A DNA stretch of 64,000 bases from Darksidea phi (Eukaryota; Ascomycota; Dothideomycetes; Pleosporales; Lentitheciaceae), in NCBI GenBank assembly GCA_030770425.1, contig JASJFT010000003.1, positions 620,001 through 684,000 on the forward strand. The letters are read 5' to 3'. Position numbers and translations under genes: made by a program. This document shows, in pieces, positions 1 through 10,826 of this stretch; within the stretch, counting starts at the first letter, position 1, and the number at the start of each line of letters is the position of its first letter. The notes beneath the pieces were generated by a model, which was not told the DNA's origin, ran no database searches, and saw only the letters and a program-made list of their open reading frames with translations.

Positions 1-3000
1 GCAGATCATCGCCAAACATGAGCTGTAACGCGTCGACTTCTTGCCTCAAGATCGGAATGATTCTGGTCCCTATTCGGGTTGCAAGTTGCCCCTCTGGACC
101 AATCTCCTCCACTCTCTTGAAGACTTGCTCTTTAAGAGAGGGATTGCTCATTACCGACTCCCATTCCGGTTGTTGATGCAATATCGTTCCCTCCCGGAAA
201 CGCTTTTCCTGTTGACGAAGCCAATCAAGATACTTCTTCAGATGTACCGGTAATTTGTCCAAAGTGTCGTCTCCTATGGCCTTCAAGGCATCCAGTATGT
301 ACATCGTCGCAGCCAGATTGAAGTCTTCTGCCGAACGCAATATCTCTTCTTTGTCCAAGTCAGGGAGGCGTTCGCGTAAATACGTCTCACTCTGAAATGT
401 GTCAATGAGATCTACGTCGGGCTTCCATTCGACGTTGTAATTGATCTGCCGCTCCCCGACGGCGAGTGATGCAGATTGCAGTGGCGTCACTTGTATCCCT
501 TTGAAAAAGACTTTCGGAACCTTCGCTGGCGAATCCCATACAGTGATTGCCGCTTCAACCTTGTTATGCGACACCTTCTTCGCTCTGCCATGACTTGTGA
601 ATTCATGGTTCGGTTCGTCGCTAATATCATCTGCCACCCAGACCTCTTTGAGGAAAACAGGAACCATTGGCTCGTTCATCCTTGCTCCCCCCGCTGAATC
701 TTGAATGGCAGCGAGGAATATGTGGAGCATGCTGTCCATTGCGGCAGGGTGAATTACATGCGGGCGCATGAATCCTTTTGGCATCGAAACGGCAATGTTG
801 GGGACTTTGATGGTTCCCATCGCATCCCCGGTCCCGTCGCCTCGCATCACGTTGGTCAAATTTCTGAAAAGCGGACCGAATGCCAATCCAATTGTGTCGA
901 GCTCTGAGTAGGAACGGGACATGTCAAAAGGCGTTTTGCAGGTGCTGAGGACATTTGTTAGTTCGTCATGGAAAGTGGCAGCTTCGGCAGCAGCTTCTCG
1001 TCCAGCGTCAACGGGGCCAGTCTCGGATTCTGACTCTACTTTAATTAGGCCACGACAGTGCTCCGTCCAACCGTCGGTATTGGGATTGTAAGATGAGACT
1101 TTGAATTCTCTCCAGGTTGACGAACTTGTGAGACTTGACTCCGATGCATGATGCATCGTGAGCGCGGTTTCAATTCCGCCCTCAGTTTCAGGGATTTGAA
1201 GCGCCGCTTTAATGGAAATGTCCCGCAGTCGATAGCCGCTTATTTTGGTGGACTTTCCGTCAAGTTGTTTCACAGCCTCGATTGCCATCACAAGGTAGGC
1301 AACACCAGGGAAAACAACGCTGCCGGTAACCTGGTGGTCCTTCAGCCAAGGATTTTCGGATACTCTGATAATATTCCGCCATTTGGGATCCTCCGCATTC
1401 CAATCAGGAACTGCTACTCCTAGGATGTCATGTCGGGGGAACTTTCTAAACCTGAAGTTCTTGCTGAGCCGACCTTCGGGCCAATATGTCCGTGAGTGGT
1501 TGAAACTGTACGGCGGAAGATCCACTAACATCTGGGGTTGGGTGAAGCTTTGGGCGTCTGTAACCAGACCGAGATGATTGGCGGTCAACAGATCAACAGG
1601 ATATCCATGGCAGAACAGTTTTCCGACAGTAGCCAGAGTGATATCTAGAGCAGGCTTGTTACGACTCATCAGATATGAATAGCCGATGGAGGAAAGACTC
1701 TGTTCCACGGAGAGCGTGTCTCTTATTGCACTGTTTAGAGCCGGATGCGGGCCAATCTCAACAAGTTGTTGCAGAGGTATGTTCACTCCCTGATCCACGC
1801 GAAGCCTAGTCTTTCTGGAAGGTATCGTTGAGCACATTTCTGAGAGACCTTGCACGAATCGGACGGGAGATACCAGATTCTCAACCCAATACCGCGGGTT
1901 GCAAAGCTCCGAGAGAGTGATCTGTTCGCCTGCAACGGTGGAGAACATGAGAACTTTCTGGTCCCTTCGGTTAAGTTCGTCTAGCCCTTTGCTGGAGCTA
2001 ATACCACCTATGAGATTCAGATATTCGTCAGCGACATCTCTCATATGGCCTGAGTGATATGCATTGAGGACCTTTAGCTTTCTGGCGAACATGGAATCGG
2101 CCTCCAGCAGCTCCCTGAGTTTTTCAACTTTTAATTCCTCTCCAGAGACTGTGATATTCTTTGGGCTGTTAAAGCATGCCATGAGGAGTTCACCGCTCAT
2201 CTCATCGTTCACCTTTTCTAAATATGGTAAGAGGACTTCCTGAGTGGCTCCAACAGCCATCATGGAGCCGTTCCGGCTAACAAGGCTGCCCGATACGACG
2301 CCCCGGTAGTAGGCAATCTTCCATGCAGAGTCCCTATTCAAGGCTCCAGCACAGTACGCAGCAGCGATCTCTCCAGATGAATGACCGATTACGCGAGATG
2401 GCGAGATGTTCCAAGAGGCAAGGAGGTCCACAAGCGCCACCTGGAGAGCAGTGGAGGAAGTCTGGCTAAGAACTGGCTGGTCGATATTCGAGTCCTCTTT
2501 CTCCTTGAGCAACTCCTCTGTCCATTACAGAATCAGAACACGGTGGACAGACTAGCCAACGAATACCGCCTGGGAGACTTACCTAAGAGGTTCCAAGGGC
2601 TACCGAGGCGCTCAATGTAAGCGCTTGCTTCCTCGAGGCTCTTGCTGAAAACTGGATAAACTAACAGCTCCCGGCCCATGGCATGCCACTGCGCCCCTTG
2701 GCCGGTGAACACGAACCCAAGATTAGGCACATCCCCTTTCCGAGTATGTTTAGCCGTCTTGGATGCTTCTGGAAGACGATCAACAAGCTCCTTCATGGAT
2801 TCTGCAACAACGTATCCTTTCCAAGGGAACATCGTACGCTTCGTGGCCAAGCTATACGCTAGATCGCCGAGATATTTGCTCTCATCCGGAAAAGCCTTGG
2901 CCGAGAAATATTCACGGTAAGTCTCAGCCGTTCTGTTAATACCACTTTCGTCGAATGAGGACAATACAAAAACTCTCTTTGCTGTCAGTTCGGATGATAG

Positions 3001-4773
3001 ATTGGAACAAGGAGATTCGCCATTGGTAACACCGTTCTGGTAGCTTGCTTCCTTATTCAAGTGGCCATTAGCAGTGGGAGTACTGATGGGAGAACCATCC
3101 GCGTCTTGTGAGTCGAGTTCAGTACATTTGATATCCTCCAGTTTAGGGAGAGATGAGGCGGTCACGTGAATCCCCTGAAGGCTTCGGTTGTTAAGGTAGC
3201 TGTAAGCGTCGTCTAAAATAGCGTGAGCATTAGTGCCTCCGAAGCCGAAGGAGTTTATGGAAGCTCTCCGAATGTGAGGGGCGGGCCAAGGCATTGGCCG
3301 TGTAGGAAACTACAGAATGGTGTTAGTAATCAAAACCTGAGAAATGCATGCATGGTTCTTACTTCAATGTTCCATCTCTCAGCTTGGATCTTCGGATTAA
3401 CTTTCTCGAAGTTGATGTTGGGTGGGATTATCGCTTTTTCGAGAACCCACACAGTCTTAATGACACCGGCAACGCCAGAGGCACCCTCTAAATGGCCGAT
3501 GTTGGATTTCACAGCTCCGACGTAGAGCGGGTTCTCCGACTTTCTTGATTTCCAAGCTGCTGCAATCGCTCCTGCCTCAATTGGGTCCCCTACAGCTGTA
3601 CCAGTGCCATGTGCTTCAATGTAGTTAGTGACACTAAGGTCAAGCCCGGAGTCACGATACACGGAATGGATGAGGCTTTCCTGGGCTGCTTTACTGGGAA
3701 GCGTCATTCCAGGCGTCCTTCCGTCTTGGTTGACACCAGTTGCACGAATGACTGCCCGGATGGTGTTTCCATCCGCCAGTGCAGCGGACAGCGGTTTGAG
3801 TATTACAGTACCAACGCCCTCACCGCGTGAATAACCGTTGGCCCGATGGTCAAAGCTGAAGCATTTGCCATCCGGAGATAGAAATCCAATATGACTCATG
3901 CGATACAACATTAGCGGGTTCTCGATAATGTTGACACCGCTGACGATAGACTGTCCCCGAAATCAGGCTCTGGATAAAGGAATCTTATGTGATGGGCGGC
4001 TTACCATTCTAGCACCGCCATCCCTAAGGTTTTGGCAGGCGAGATGCAAGGCAACCAAGCTGCTGGAACAAGCAGTGTCTACTGTAAGACTGCATCCTTT
4101 CAGGTCATAGAACCAGCTAACCCGATTAGACGCGATCGAGTTCGAATTCCCGGTCGGTGCGTATTTATAGAGTGACTCAGAATCGAAGTCAATCAATGTG
4201 TGATAGTCGTTGGTGAACGCTCCGACGTATACAGATGTCTCTGACCCAATTACCCGGTCCATCTGTATACCGGCTATTTTTGGAAATGTCAGCTTATTGG
4301 CAGCAGAGTTTGTTGGATCGTTGTGTTTACCATTTTCCAATGCTTGATATACATTCTCCATTAAGATGCGCTGTTGTGTATCCATGGACAACGCCTCCGT
4401 TTTGGTGATGCTAAAGAATGGGGCATCGAATTCGGAGCCCTTGTGCTTCAGGAAATGAGCGTTTCTACAACTCGTCTATGGACATATCAGTTCGTGATCT
4501 CTTATGCTTCGCCACTAGGCTGGTCGCGCTTACGGAACCCCCATGGGCTGGATCAGGATGATAGTGAGCGTCGATGTTGAATCTGTCTTTTGGGAATTCC
4601 GTGCACGCAGAACGTCCGGCCAACAACATCTCCCAGAATTTTTCGGCATTTTCTGCGTCTTGCGGGAAATGGCAGGCCATGCCAACTATGGCAATTGGGT
4701 CGTCTTGCGCTTTCTTGTGGGCATCAGACATAGCCTGCCCGTTGACCAGATGACTTCCGCTTGGAGAAGACAT
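1..4773 (-). CDS. Highly reducing polyketide synthase, N-terminal part (KS-AT-DH), runs off the left edge
   Basis: Iterative type I PKS that would build a reduced polyketide from malonyl-CoA in the cytosol. Five exons are visible: 4773-4534, 4475-4005, 3950-3363, 3309-2583 and 2517 to the edge, separated by introns of 51-66 bp with GTAAG-type donors. They give at least 1514 residues in one frame without a stop. The ketosynthase has its active Cys near residue 216 (DTACSSS), His near 351 (EAHGTGT) and His near 390 (SNIGHLEG). The acyltransferase has GQGAQW and the nucleophile Ser near 722 (GHSSGE). The dehydratase has His near 1070 (HQVTGSVVFP) and Asp near 1270 (HPAAMDS). The last residues match the linker that usually precedes a C-methyltransferase in this class, so MT, ER, KR and ACP domains are expected outside the window. 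All catalytic residues seen are intact. The ATG at 4773 lies about 28 residues before the PIAIVGMACHFP motif, a normal start for HR-PKSs. Confidence 0.95.
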
Positions 4774-6103
4774 GTCAGATAGTAAACACTATTAGGAAAC
4801 AAATTAGAATGTGTTGAACTAGTACGAGGTGCAAAGATTGGCTGTAGTCAAACACCGAGGATGGAACAGCTCGACGGATGCGGAGAGCATCGTTATTACA
4901 GGAGATCCAGATCGCACCGACTGGAGTCACATTCTCGGGTTTTTCGCATCCGGCCCGATGCATGAGCTCCAGGGACCAGGATACACTGCACCACGATCCT
5001 GCATTTTCGGCGAGTTTTACCCCGCATATATTCCTATTAAAGGTCAGCGATTGCCGAGGTTTATGGCCTCTCAACTCATTTATTGCGATTGCAGGGCTGC
5101 GGAAAGGGAGGGTGCAGGGTTCAACCGGGAAGGGTTCAACCCGACAGGGATCTTTGTTTTGTAGCAGAATGAGGATTCCCTAGCGGGCAATGCAGGCCAT
5201 TTGGCTTCTCTAGCCAGGCCGCGACTTTGGGCCGCTGCGTCCAGATGTTCAGGTTTAGCATCAATACCTTAATCTAGCCCGGTTTAGCGAAACCGCAATG
5301 TGTGAGGAAGGGAATGCCCGATGCACGAACTCCCTCAGAGTGTTTAATGAGGATGGTACTGTTACTGAGCAGTCCAGGTACACAGCTAATGGCCCTAGCG
5401 CCTGCCATCTACTGTTACAGGCGCTGCGAGGGTACAGGCCAATCTCGGGGCACGCTCTCCCTGCCAAAAATAATGCCGCTGATTATTCGGCAGATGTATC
5501 AGCTAAGAAGTGCCGTGAAAGCAACCAAGCATGTCTGGAGCGAAGAGGGTACGGGACCTGGGTGTGGCGAGGTTTAGTTTGCCGGTCGTTTGCACATGTC
5601 GTCGAGATCGTCCGGACCTGGTCCGCACGGCCGTTAGCGGGGCCCCAAGCATTGCAGGCAGCCCTGACGACCCTTGTCTGGGGAATTGCAGCTCCGCATA
5701 GGCCACATGGCGCGCATGCGCGAAAAACAGGCCATCGAATGACGTCAGGGATCTGGGTTTTAACAAAAGGCCATATCCAGGTTACTACTTACTTCAGGCG
5801 TCTAACTACGGCAAAATTGACTTAACATGAAACCTGATATGAGTCGCAGATAAAGCTGTGCTGACCAATGATAGGAAAGAGAAGCGTTCACAAGCCGCCG
5901 GGACATACTTCGTCGAACATCCGGCCTATCCTAACCGAGGCTTCTCTATTGACTCCACTTACGATGATCATCTTCGTCGCTCCAGGGCGATGTTCTAGTT
6001 CTCGGGGCGGAACCCTTCGCTGAGCTTAAAACAGAGGCACAGCAACTCAATGCTATAGTGAAAGTCTTGGACAGCTCTCTTCGCCTGATGCTGATGAGAC
6101 GAT
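4774..6103. promoter_or_regulatory. Divergent promoter region between the PKS and the MFS transporter
   Basis: About 1.3 kb separates the two divergent start codons. Open frames inside it, the longest about 175 codons on the plus strand, show no family motif and no convincing splice pattern, so I treat the interval as non-coding. It contains a CGG-N7-CCG palindrome (listed separately). The arrangement suggests co-regulation of the synthase and its exporter. Confidence 0.6.
5613..5625. promoter_or_regulatory. Candidate Zn2Cys6 regulator site (CGGACC-T-GGTCCG)
   Basis: A perfect 13-bp palindrome reads CGGACCTGGTCCG, that is CGG-N7-CCG with dyad-symmetric internal bases. Inverted CGG triplets are the classic target of dimeric Zn(II)2Cys6 activators, which often control polyketide clusters. 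A second CGGCCG follows 3 bp later (5628-5633). The position between the divergent PKS and MFS genes fits a pathway-specific operator. That it is bound is inference; no regulator gene is visible in this part of the window. Confidence 0.4.
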
Positions 6104-8372
6104 ATGGCATCGAGTTCCCAAGCCTTGACGGTCGCTGAAGAGCCAACGCCATTTCGAGATTTATTTTCATATAAGTTCAAGCGGCTCTTTAGCATATATC
6201 TGAGCGAGCCAGATGGAGACTTTGTCACAGAGCGAGAAAACAACATCAACGTCTCTTATCCACGGGGCATAACATTCTTTCTATTACTCCTCAGCGGAGC
6301 CTTACCATACGTGGTGGTGCGTTAGCTTATCAGTAAACGTATTTCATTCGGGGTGCATTTGCTGACCTAGAAATACGCTCTATAGGTTGTGTTGGACGAT
6401 ACAGTTGTGGGTATGGCGAATGCTCCCTAGCCAGCCTCCCATTTCGACTACCTGCTTACCGCCCATCGTTACTCGCAGCCACCATTCTTCCCATCCTCAT
6501 CTCCGAGTTTCGCAGACCGGGAGATATTGGGTGGTATGCGTCCTCCTATTTCTTGCCGCTTACGGTGCTTATGCCGCTCTATGGCAAATGCTACGCCTTG
6601 TGGAAAGTCAAGCCGTTATTCCTCATCTCTTTGGCTATCTTAACCGGTAATTTTTCCCAACTTGCCCAGCTTTGGCGCAGGATTGACTCTTAATAGTGGG
6701 CTCCATTGTAACCGCTGCCGCGAAAACATCCGCCATGTTCATTGCTGGCCGTACCGTTGCTGGGGCTGGGGCTGGAGGCATCATTACAGGAGCAATGAGA
6801 ATAATCACTCTTGCGGCGCCCCGCGAGAAGCGGACGTTTCTTGAGGCAGCTGGCGCTGTGGTAATGGGCGAGTCAGCCTTGAGTAGTGGACCCTTGGCTA
6901 TTGACGTTGATACTAACATGAATTTTTTTTAGGTGTATCGACGATGGCGGGCCCCATTCTAGGGGGCTTCATTGCAGATGCTATAGGATGGCAATGGTCC
7001 TTCTGGATTAATGCGCCCATAGCGTTCGTTTCGGCGATCATCGTCTCTACCGTTTTCCCTAAGCAGACGTCGGTCACGCATCTATTTGATCTCTCTAACC
7101 TTGAGAAAATCAAAAGACTGGATCCCATTGGAGCATTTTCTTTAATCGCTGGCGTTGCTTGCCTGATCTCGGCTCTGCAATCGATAACTATTTCCACAAA
7201 CTTTAACATCAGCACAATCCTGTTATTTGCTTCGGCTGCGTTCCTTTTGTTGGTCTTCGTACTGCACGAGGCGTTTATCAGCGCTCCGTTCTCACTAATT
7301 CCCAGAAAGCTACTGGCGCTCAGAACTGTCTGGTCTTGCTGTCTCGGGCTCTTCTTTCTATTCGCGGGCTTTATAAACTACATATTCTTTCTCTCGATCT
7401 ATTTCCAGGTACGCGTCCCTTTCCGTCTCTAGCGGAGAACTGCTAATGATATCGTTCATTGTAGGCTGTGCAAGGCCAATCTGCAGAATCGAGCGCCATT
7501 AGACTGCTCCCGTACGTTCTTTCCGTCAGCGTCGCGGCGACGCTCACTGGCATTGCCGTGTCTATGGTTCGATACTACAACCCATTCTTCATACTAGGCG
7601 GGGCCTGTTTAGCGACAGGTGCCGGAATGATCATCACTTTCGACATGGACAGCCCCGCACGGACGTGGATTGGTTATGAAGCGCTTCTGGGTGCGGGGGT
7701 AGGGTTTACGATCCTTGCAAACGTGGTGCCGGGCCAAACCGTGTTGGCAGAGGAGTACCACTCCATCGTACAAGGACTAACTTTCCTATGTTCTTTACTC
7801 GGAGCGTGAGTAGTCCCAAAATTCTCTCCCCCTAGAGCATTGGCTAACCAGGTCCCCCAATTTTTCACAGATCAATTTCGTTGCCAGTTTCGAGTACAAT
7901 ATTCAACAAACTCCTGATCAATAGGGTCGAATCATTGCAAATACCGCTGCTGGTAAAAGCAACCGTCCTGTCGGATCCCACTAAAGTCCGCTTCACCGTT
8001 GATGTTGCATATCAGCCGATAGTGCTCCATGCACTTTTGGACTCCATTCGGGAGACATTTCTTTTTGGGCTAGGCTGCTCCATCCTATGCGCAGTATCCC
8101 TCTTCTTTGTCCCATGGAAACCTCTTATCACTCCCAAATCGCAGGAGAAGAGCACCATAGGCGACAGGCCGCCCAGGCTCCCACCCGTGGAGGTTCAGTC
8201 GAATTCAGACTCGTGGGAGAGGTTCTTGGAGTCGACGCTGTCCATGATCGCGTTGATTGGGAGCCCGATGTCGTCACGGAGCTCGGCATGTCGGTCCAAA
8301 GAGACGATGTTTGTGCGTCTGCCCGTAGAGACAGATGTTCAAGGACACGAATTCTGTAATCCATGTAACTAA
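6104..8372 (+). CDS. MFS drug/metabolite exporter, 14-TM (DHA2) type
   Basis: Plasma-membrane proton antiporter, probably exporting the product of the neighbouring PKS. My model has seven exons: 6104-6316, 6386-6410, 6479-6646, 6697-6867, 6933-7408, 7465-7805 and 7871-8372, giving 631 residues in one frame. Family hallmarks are the first-helix LDDTVVAT motif, GWYASSYFL, the RTVAGAGAGG motif, and MAGPILGGFIADAIGW with the adjoining SFWIN (antiporter motif C region). Hydrophobic helices continue to about residue 570, followed by a polar tail. Exon 4/5 joins best through a GC-AG intron (6868-6932, GCGAGT donor, TACTAAC branch site); a GT donor at 6883 also keeps frame but fits the family less well. 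The first donor (6317 versus 6311) and the start codon are less certain. No stop or frameshift is needed, so the gene looks functional. Confidence 0.88.
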
Positions 8373-8596
8373 TTGTAGCTATGAGAGGGCACCAAGGCGT
8401 CATTACTCCCAAAAGTGAAATTATGAGATGCGATCATAAACGAGGTTTGGGCGTTCTGGGATATAACTAGCATGTGATAATCCGTTGCAAAACAGCGACT
8501 TCGGCAACAGTGATGCCGAGAGTGAAAATGTGTATAACGCGTGTGTACTGCTTGGTTTGATTCGAAAATTTCCTGAATCTGCTCTGGGCACAGGGT

Positions 8597-8730
8597 CCAG
8601 GGTTGTAAACATGAAGCAAACTCTAATCCACCCCACCGCTGTATCTGCGACAACACACTCATTCCAGGGTTGTAAACATGAAGCAAACTCTAACTCACCC
8701 CACCGCTGTATCTGCGGCAACACACTCATC
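8597..8730. repeat. Two-copy 67-bp tandem repeat
   Basis: Units at 8597-8663 and 8664-8730 both begin CCAGGGTTGTAAACATG and differ at only a few positions (for example aatcca/actcac and gcgac/gcggc). The repeat lies downstream of the MFS stop codon and does not encode a conserved frame. Confidence 0.85.
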
Positions 8731-8827
8731 CGGGTCATCCTTCGATCCCCCTGGAATCAAAACATGGTTAGGGGGGCTCGGTATAAACGTTCACATGAAG
8801 CCAGCGGGTCTTCAAAAGTTCTAGCAG

Positions 8828-8921
8828 CGGTAAATTCCCTTACCGCATAATCTCACCTAATTGGCCCGTATCCATGCCCCTCTGGGCGTAGCTTGGGCCT
8901 TCCATTTGAGATTATGCGGTA
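8828..8921. repeat. Nested inverted repeats: 15-bp stem with 51-bp loop, and an overlapping 7-bp hairpin
   Basis: TACCGCATAATCTCA at 8841-8855 has its exact reverse complement at 8907-8921. The left arm can alternatively pair with GCGGTAA at 8828-8834, forming a tight hairpin with a 6-base loop. It could be a 3'-end structure for the MFS transcript or the remains of a small inverted-repeat element. Confidence 0.6.
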
Positions 8922-9137
8922 CTAGCAAAATCATGCATATGATTGTCTAGCTCGCGCTGGGGTTTTCTTCATCTATACATACAATCGTTTCTGCATTTTC
9001 GTGCCAGTCCATTTAGAGGTTTGCATTCGCTGAGACAGCCCTCTATCAAGATTGTCTACTCAGACGGACGTAGAGACTCTTACTTCGGTTCTGCCATAGA
9101 TATTCTACCTACGTAGATACCTACCTTGCAGCGCAAA

Positions 9138-10188
9138 ATGAGGATCCTTTGTTTACATGGAAGAGGGTCTAATAATGATGTACGCGAGATATCAATTCCC
9201 TTTCATATGGGCAAATTCTGACTGACAACTGGTACAACATAGATATTCAAGATGCAGACTGGTCCGTCGTATTCGCTCCGCGGAATATGAATAGTGATGT
9301 TGACATAATCCGTCTTTAGCCGGCTTTCGATCTTTGCTGGATGACTACCAGTTTGATTTCGTGCAAGGCCAAATGCCGCATGTAGAAGGTGAGTCGTAGG
9401 AGCTCATGTTCCCCCGGCTGAGGACAAACCAAAGGGTGAAGAAAAGACAAATACCTCTGCCACCTAAACACCACCAGTTTTATAGTCGCCTTTCTAACAT
9501 TTATAAATTAGGCAACTGGTCACTCCACACCACGGATTTCTCCCAATCTAAGCTGTGGGGGTACTTCAATCTCCTCGACCCGTACGACGTGCGTGACACG
9601 GAGAGCGAAGTGCTCCAACTTGCTGCCGAGGAAGGACCGTATGACGGTATCTTGGGATATTCTCAGGGCGGCACACTCGCCGCTCAAACAGTGATCCGAC
9701 ACGCTCTTGAAAACCCGAACGCGTTACCCCAAGACCTACCCTTCCGTTTCGCCATCTTCTTCAACACGGCTACCCCAACGCGCGTCTTCGAGATGAGCCC
9801 GGCAGACAAACAAGCAATGAAACCTTATTGTCCGGACAACGACCCAGAAGCTGCATTATTCTACTCGCAGATGAGAGCTAACCCTCTCCTGCACACCACA
9901 AAGCTCTTTCCCGTAACGATAGATGGTGGTCGCAAGGTCCTGACTGATGGCACCCTGGGTATGGTCAAGTGTGAACCCGAGAAAGACGGCGTTTTGATCA
10001 AAATCCCAACGTTGCATGTGCGATGTCCGGGTGATAAGACAGATTTCGGGCATACGTTGTATCAACTCTGCGAGCCTAGTTTGGCTCAGCAGTACTTCCA
10101 TTCGCACGAGCATGATTTCCCCAGAGGTTACGAGGAGATGAGGATTATCGCTAGGTTGATTAGGGAGACGGCGGAGTCGACGGTGTGA
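9138..10188 (+). CDS. FSH-family serine hydrolase (LovG-like thioesterase candidate)
   Basis: Alpha/beta hydrolase of the fungal FSH1 family. Exons 9138-9179, 9243-9261, 9320-9388 and 9512-10188 give 268 residues. The N-terminus MRILCLHGRGSNND is the family opening, the nucleophile elbow is GYSQGG, the acid lies in HVRCPGD and the His in HEHDFPR, so the triad is complete. Exon 3 supplies FDFVQGQMPHVEG, the usual second conserved strand. Intron 3 (123 bp) is longer than the others and its acceptor is the least certain. Known relatives such as LovG release the product of an HR-PKS by hydrolysis. The position next to an HR-PKS suggests the same role here, though FSH proteins outside clusters have other or unknown substrates. 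Confidence 0.88.
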
Positions 10189-10609
10189 GCCGAGCTAGCC
10201 GCCGAACAAATTATTTGGTTTAAATGTATAGGGAACTTAGTAACATAAAAGCAGCATGCGACCCATATCGTCTGAAGTGAGTGACTTAAAGAAGTTGGAA
10301 GTATTGAATATCTGAATCGCTGCCCAGTTTGTGCAATATACCTCTCTTGGGTCCTATGCATTTTGTAAGCAACAAAGGCCTCTCGGCCACTACAGGAGCT
10401 TGGCAGGCAATCAACAAGCCGCTCGATATACAGAGCAACGAGTACACAGATACACCATACACAATACACATATACACTCTTAATACAACCTTGTTACCTT
10501 ATAACAACCTACTAGCTTATAGTTATAAGCCCGGCCTAATCCGCCAGCTCTATACTACTTACCTACCTACTTATCGCAAGTATATACTAGAAGTTGACTA
10601 CTACTATTA
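10189..10609. other. 3' flank of the FSH gene grading into repeat DNA
   Basis: No gene seen. CpA and TpG are still common up to about 10,600, which marks the sharp left edge of the RIP-affected tract. Confidence 0.5.
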
Positions 10610-10730
10610 CTAACGATGTTATTATTTAAAACTTATCTAATTAGGAGCTCTAGTTCTTCGTAGTTAAACGTATAATAAAAGCTAAAAATATTTAGAACTA
10701 GGTAAAGTAACTATTAGTAGTAAAGTATAT

Positions 10731-10826
10731 ATATAATAATACTAAGTATAAGTCTATTTAAAAGATATTCTTTAAAATATATAATAATACTAAGTATAAG
10801 TCTATTTAAAAGATATTCTTTAAAAT
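10731..10826. repeat. Two-copy 48-bp tandem repeat in RIP-affected DNA
   Basis: Two units of 48 bp (10,731-10,778 and 10,779-10,826) are identical over almost their whole length (ACTAAGTATAAGTCTATTTA in each). Near-identity inside heavily mutated DNA suggests the duplication is younger than the RIP. Confidence 0.85.

Larger units (their letters stand above)
8373..9137. other. Intergenic region with tandem and inverted repeats
   Basis: No gene seen. It holds the 3' flank of the MFS gene, a two-copy 67-bp tandem repeat, a 15-bp inverted repeat and the promoter of the FSH hydrolase. Confidence 0.6.

Noticed and set aside
5298..5825. Open frame of 175 codons between the PKS and MFS genes
   Set aside because: No motif, overlapping frames in other phases of similar length, and the position is that of a divergent promoter.
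6411..6478. Apparent TAG stop and frameshift in the first helix of the MFS gene
   Set aside because: A normal GTATGG...CGCAG intron of 68 bp removes the stop and restores LDDTVVATILPI exactly.
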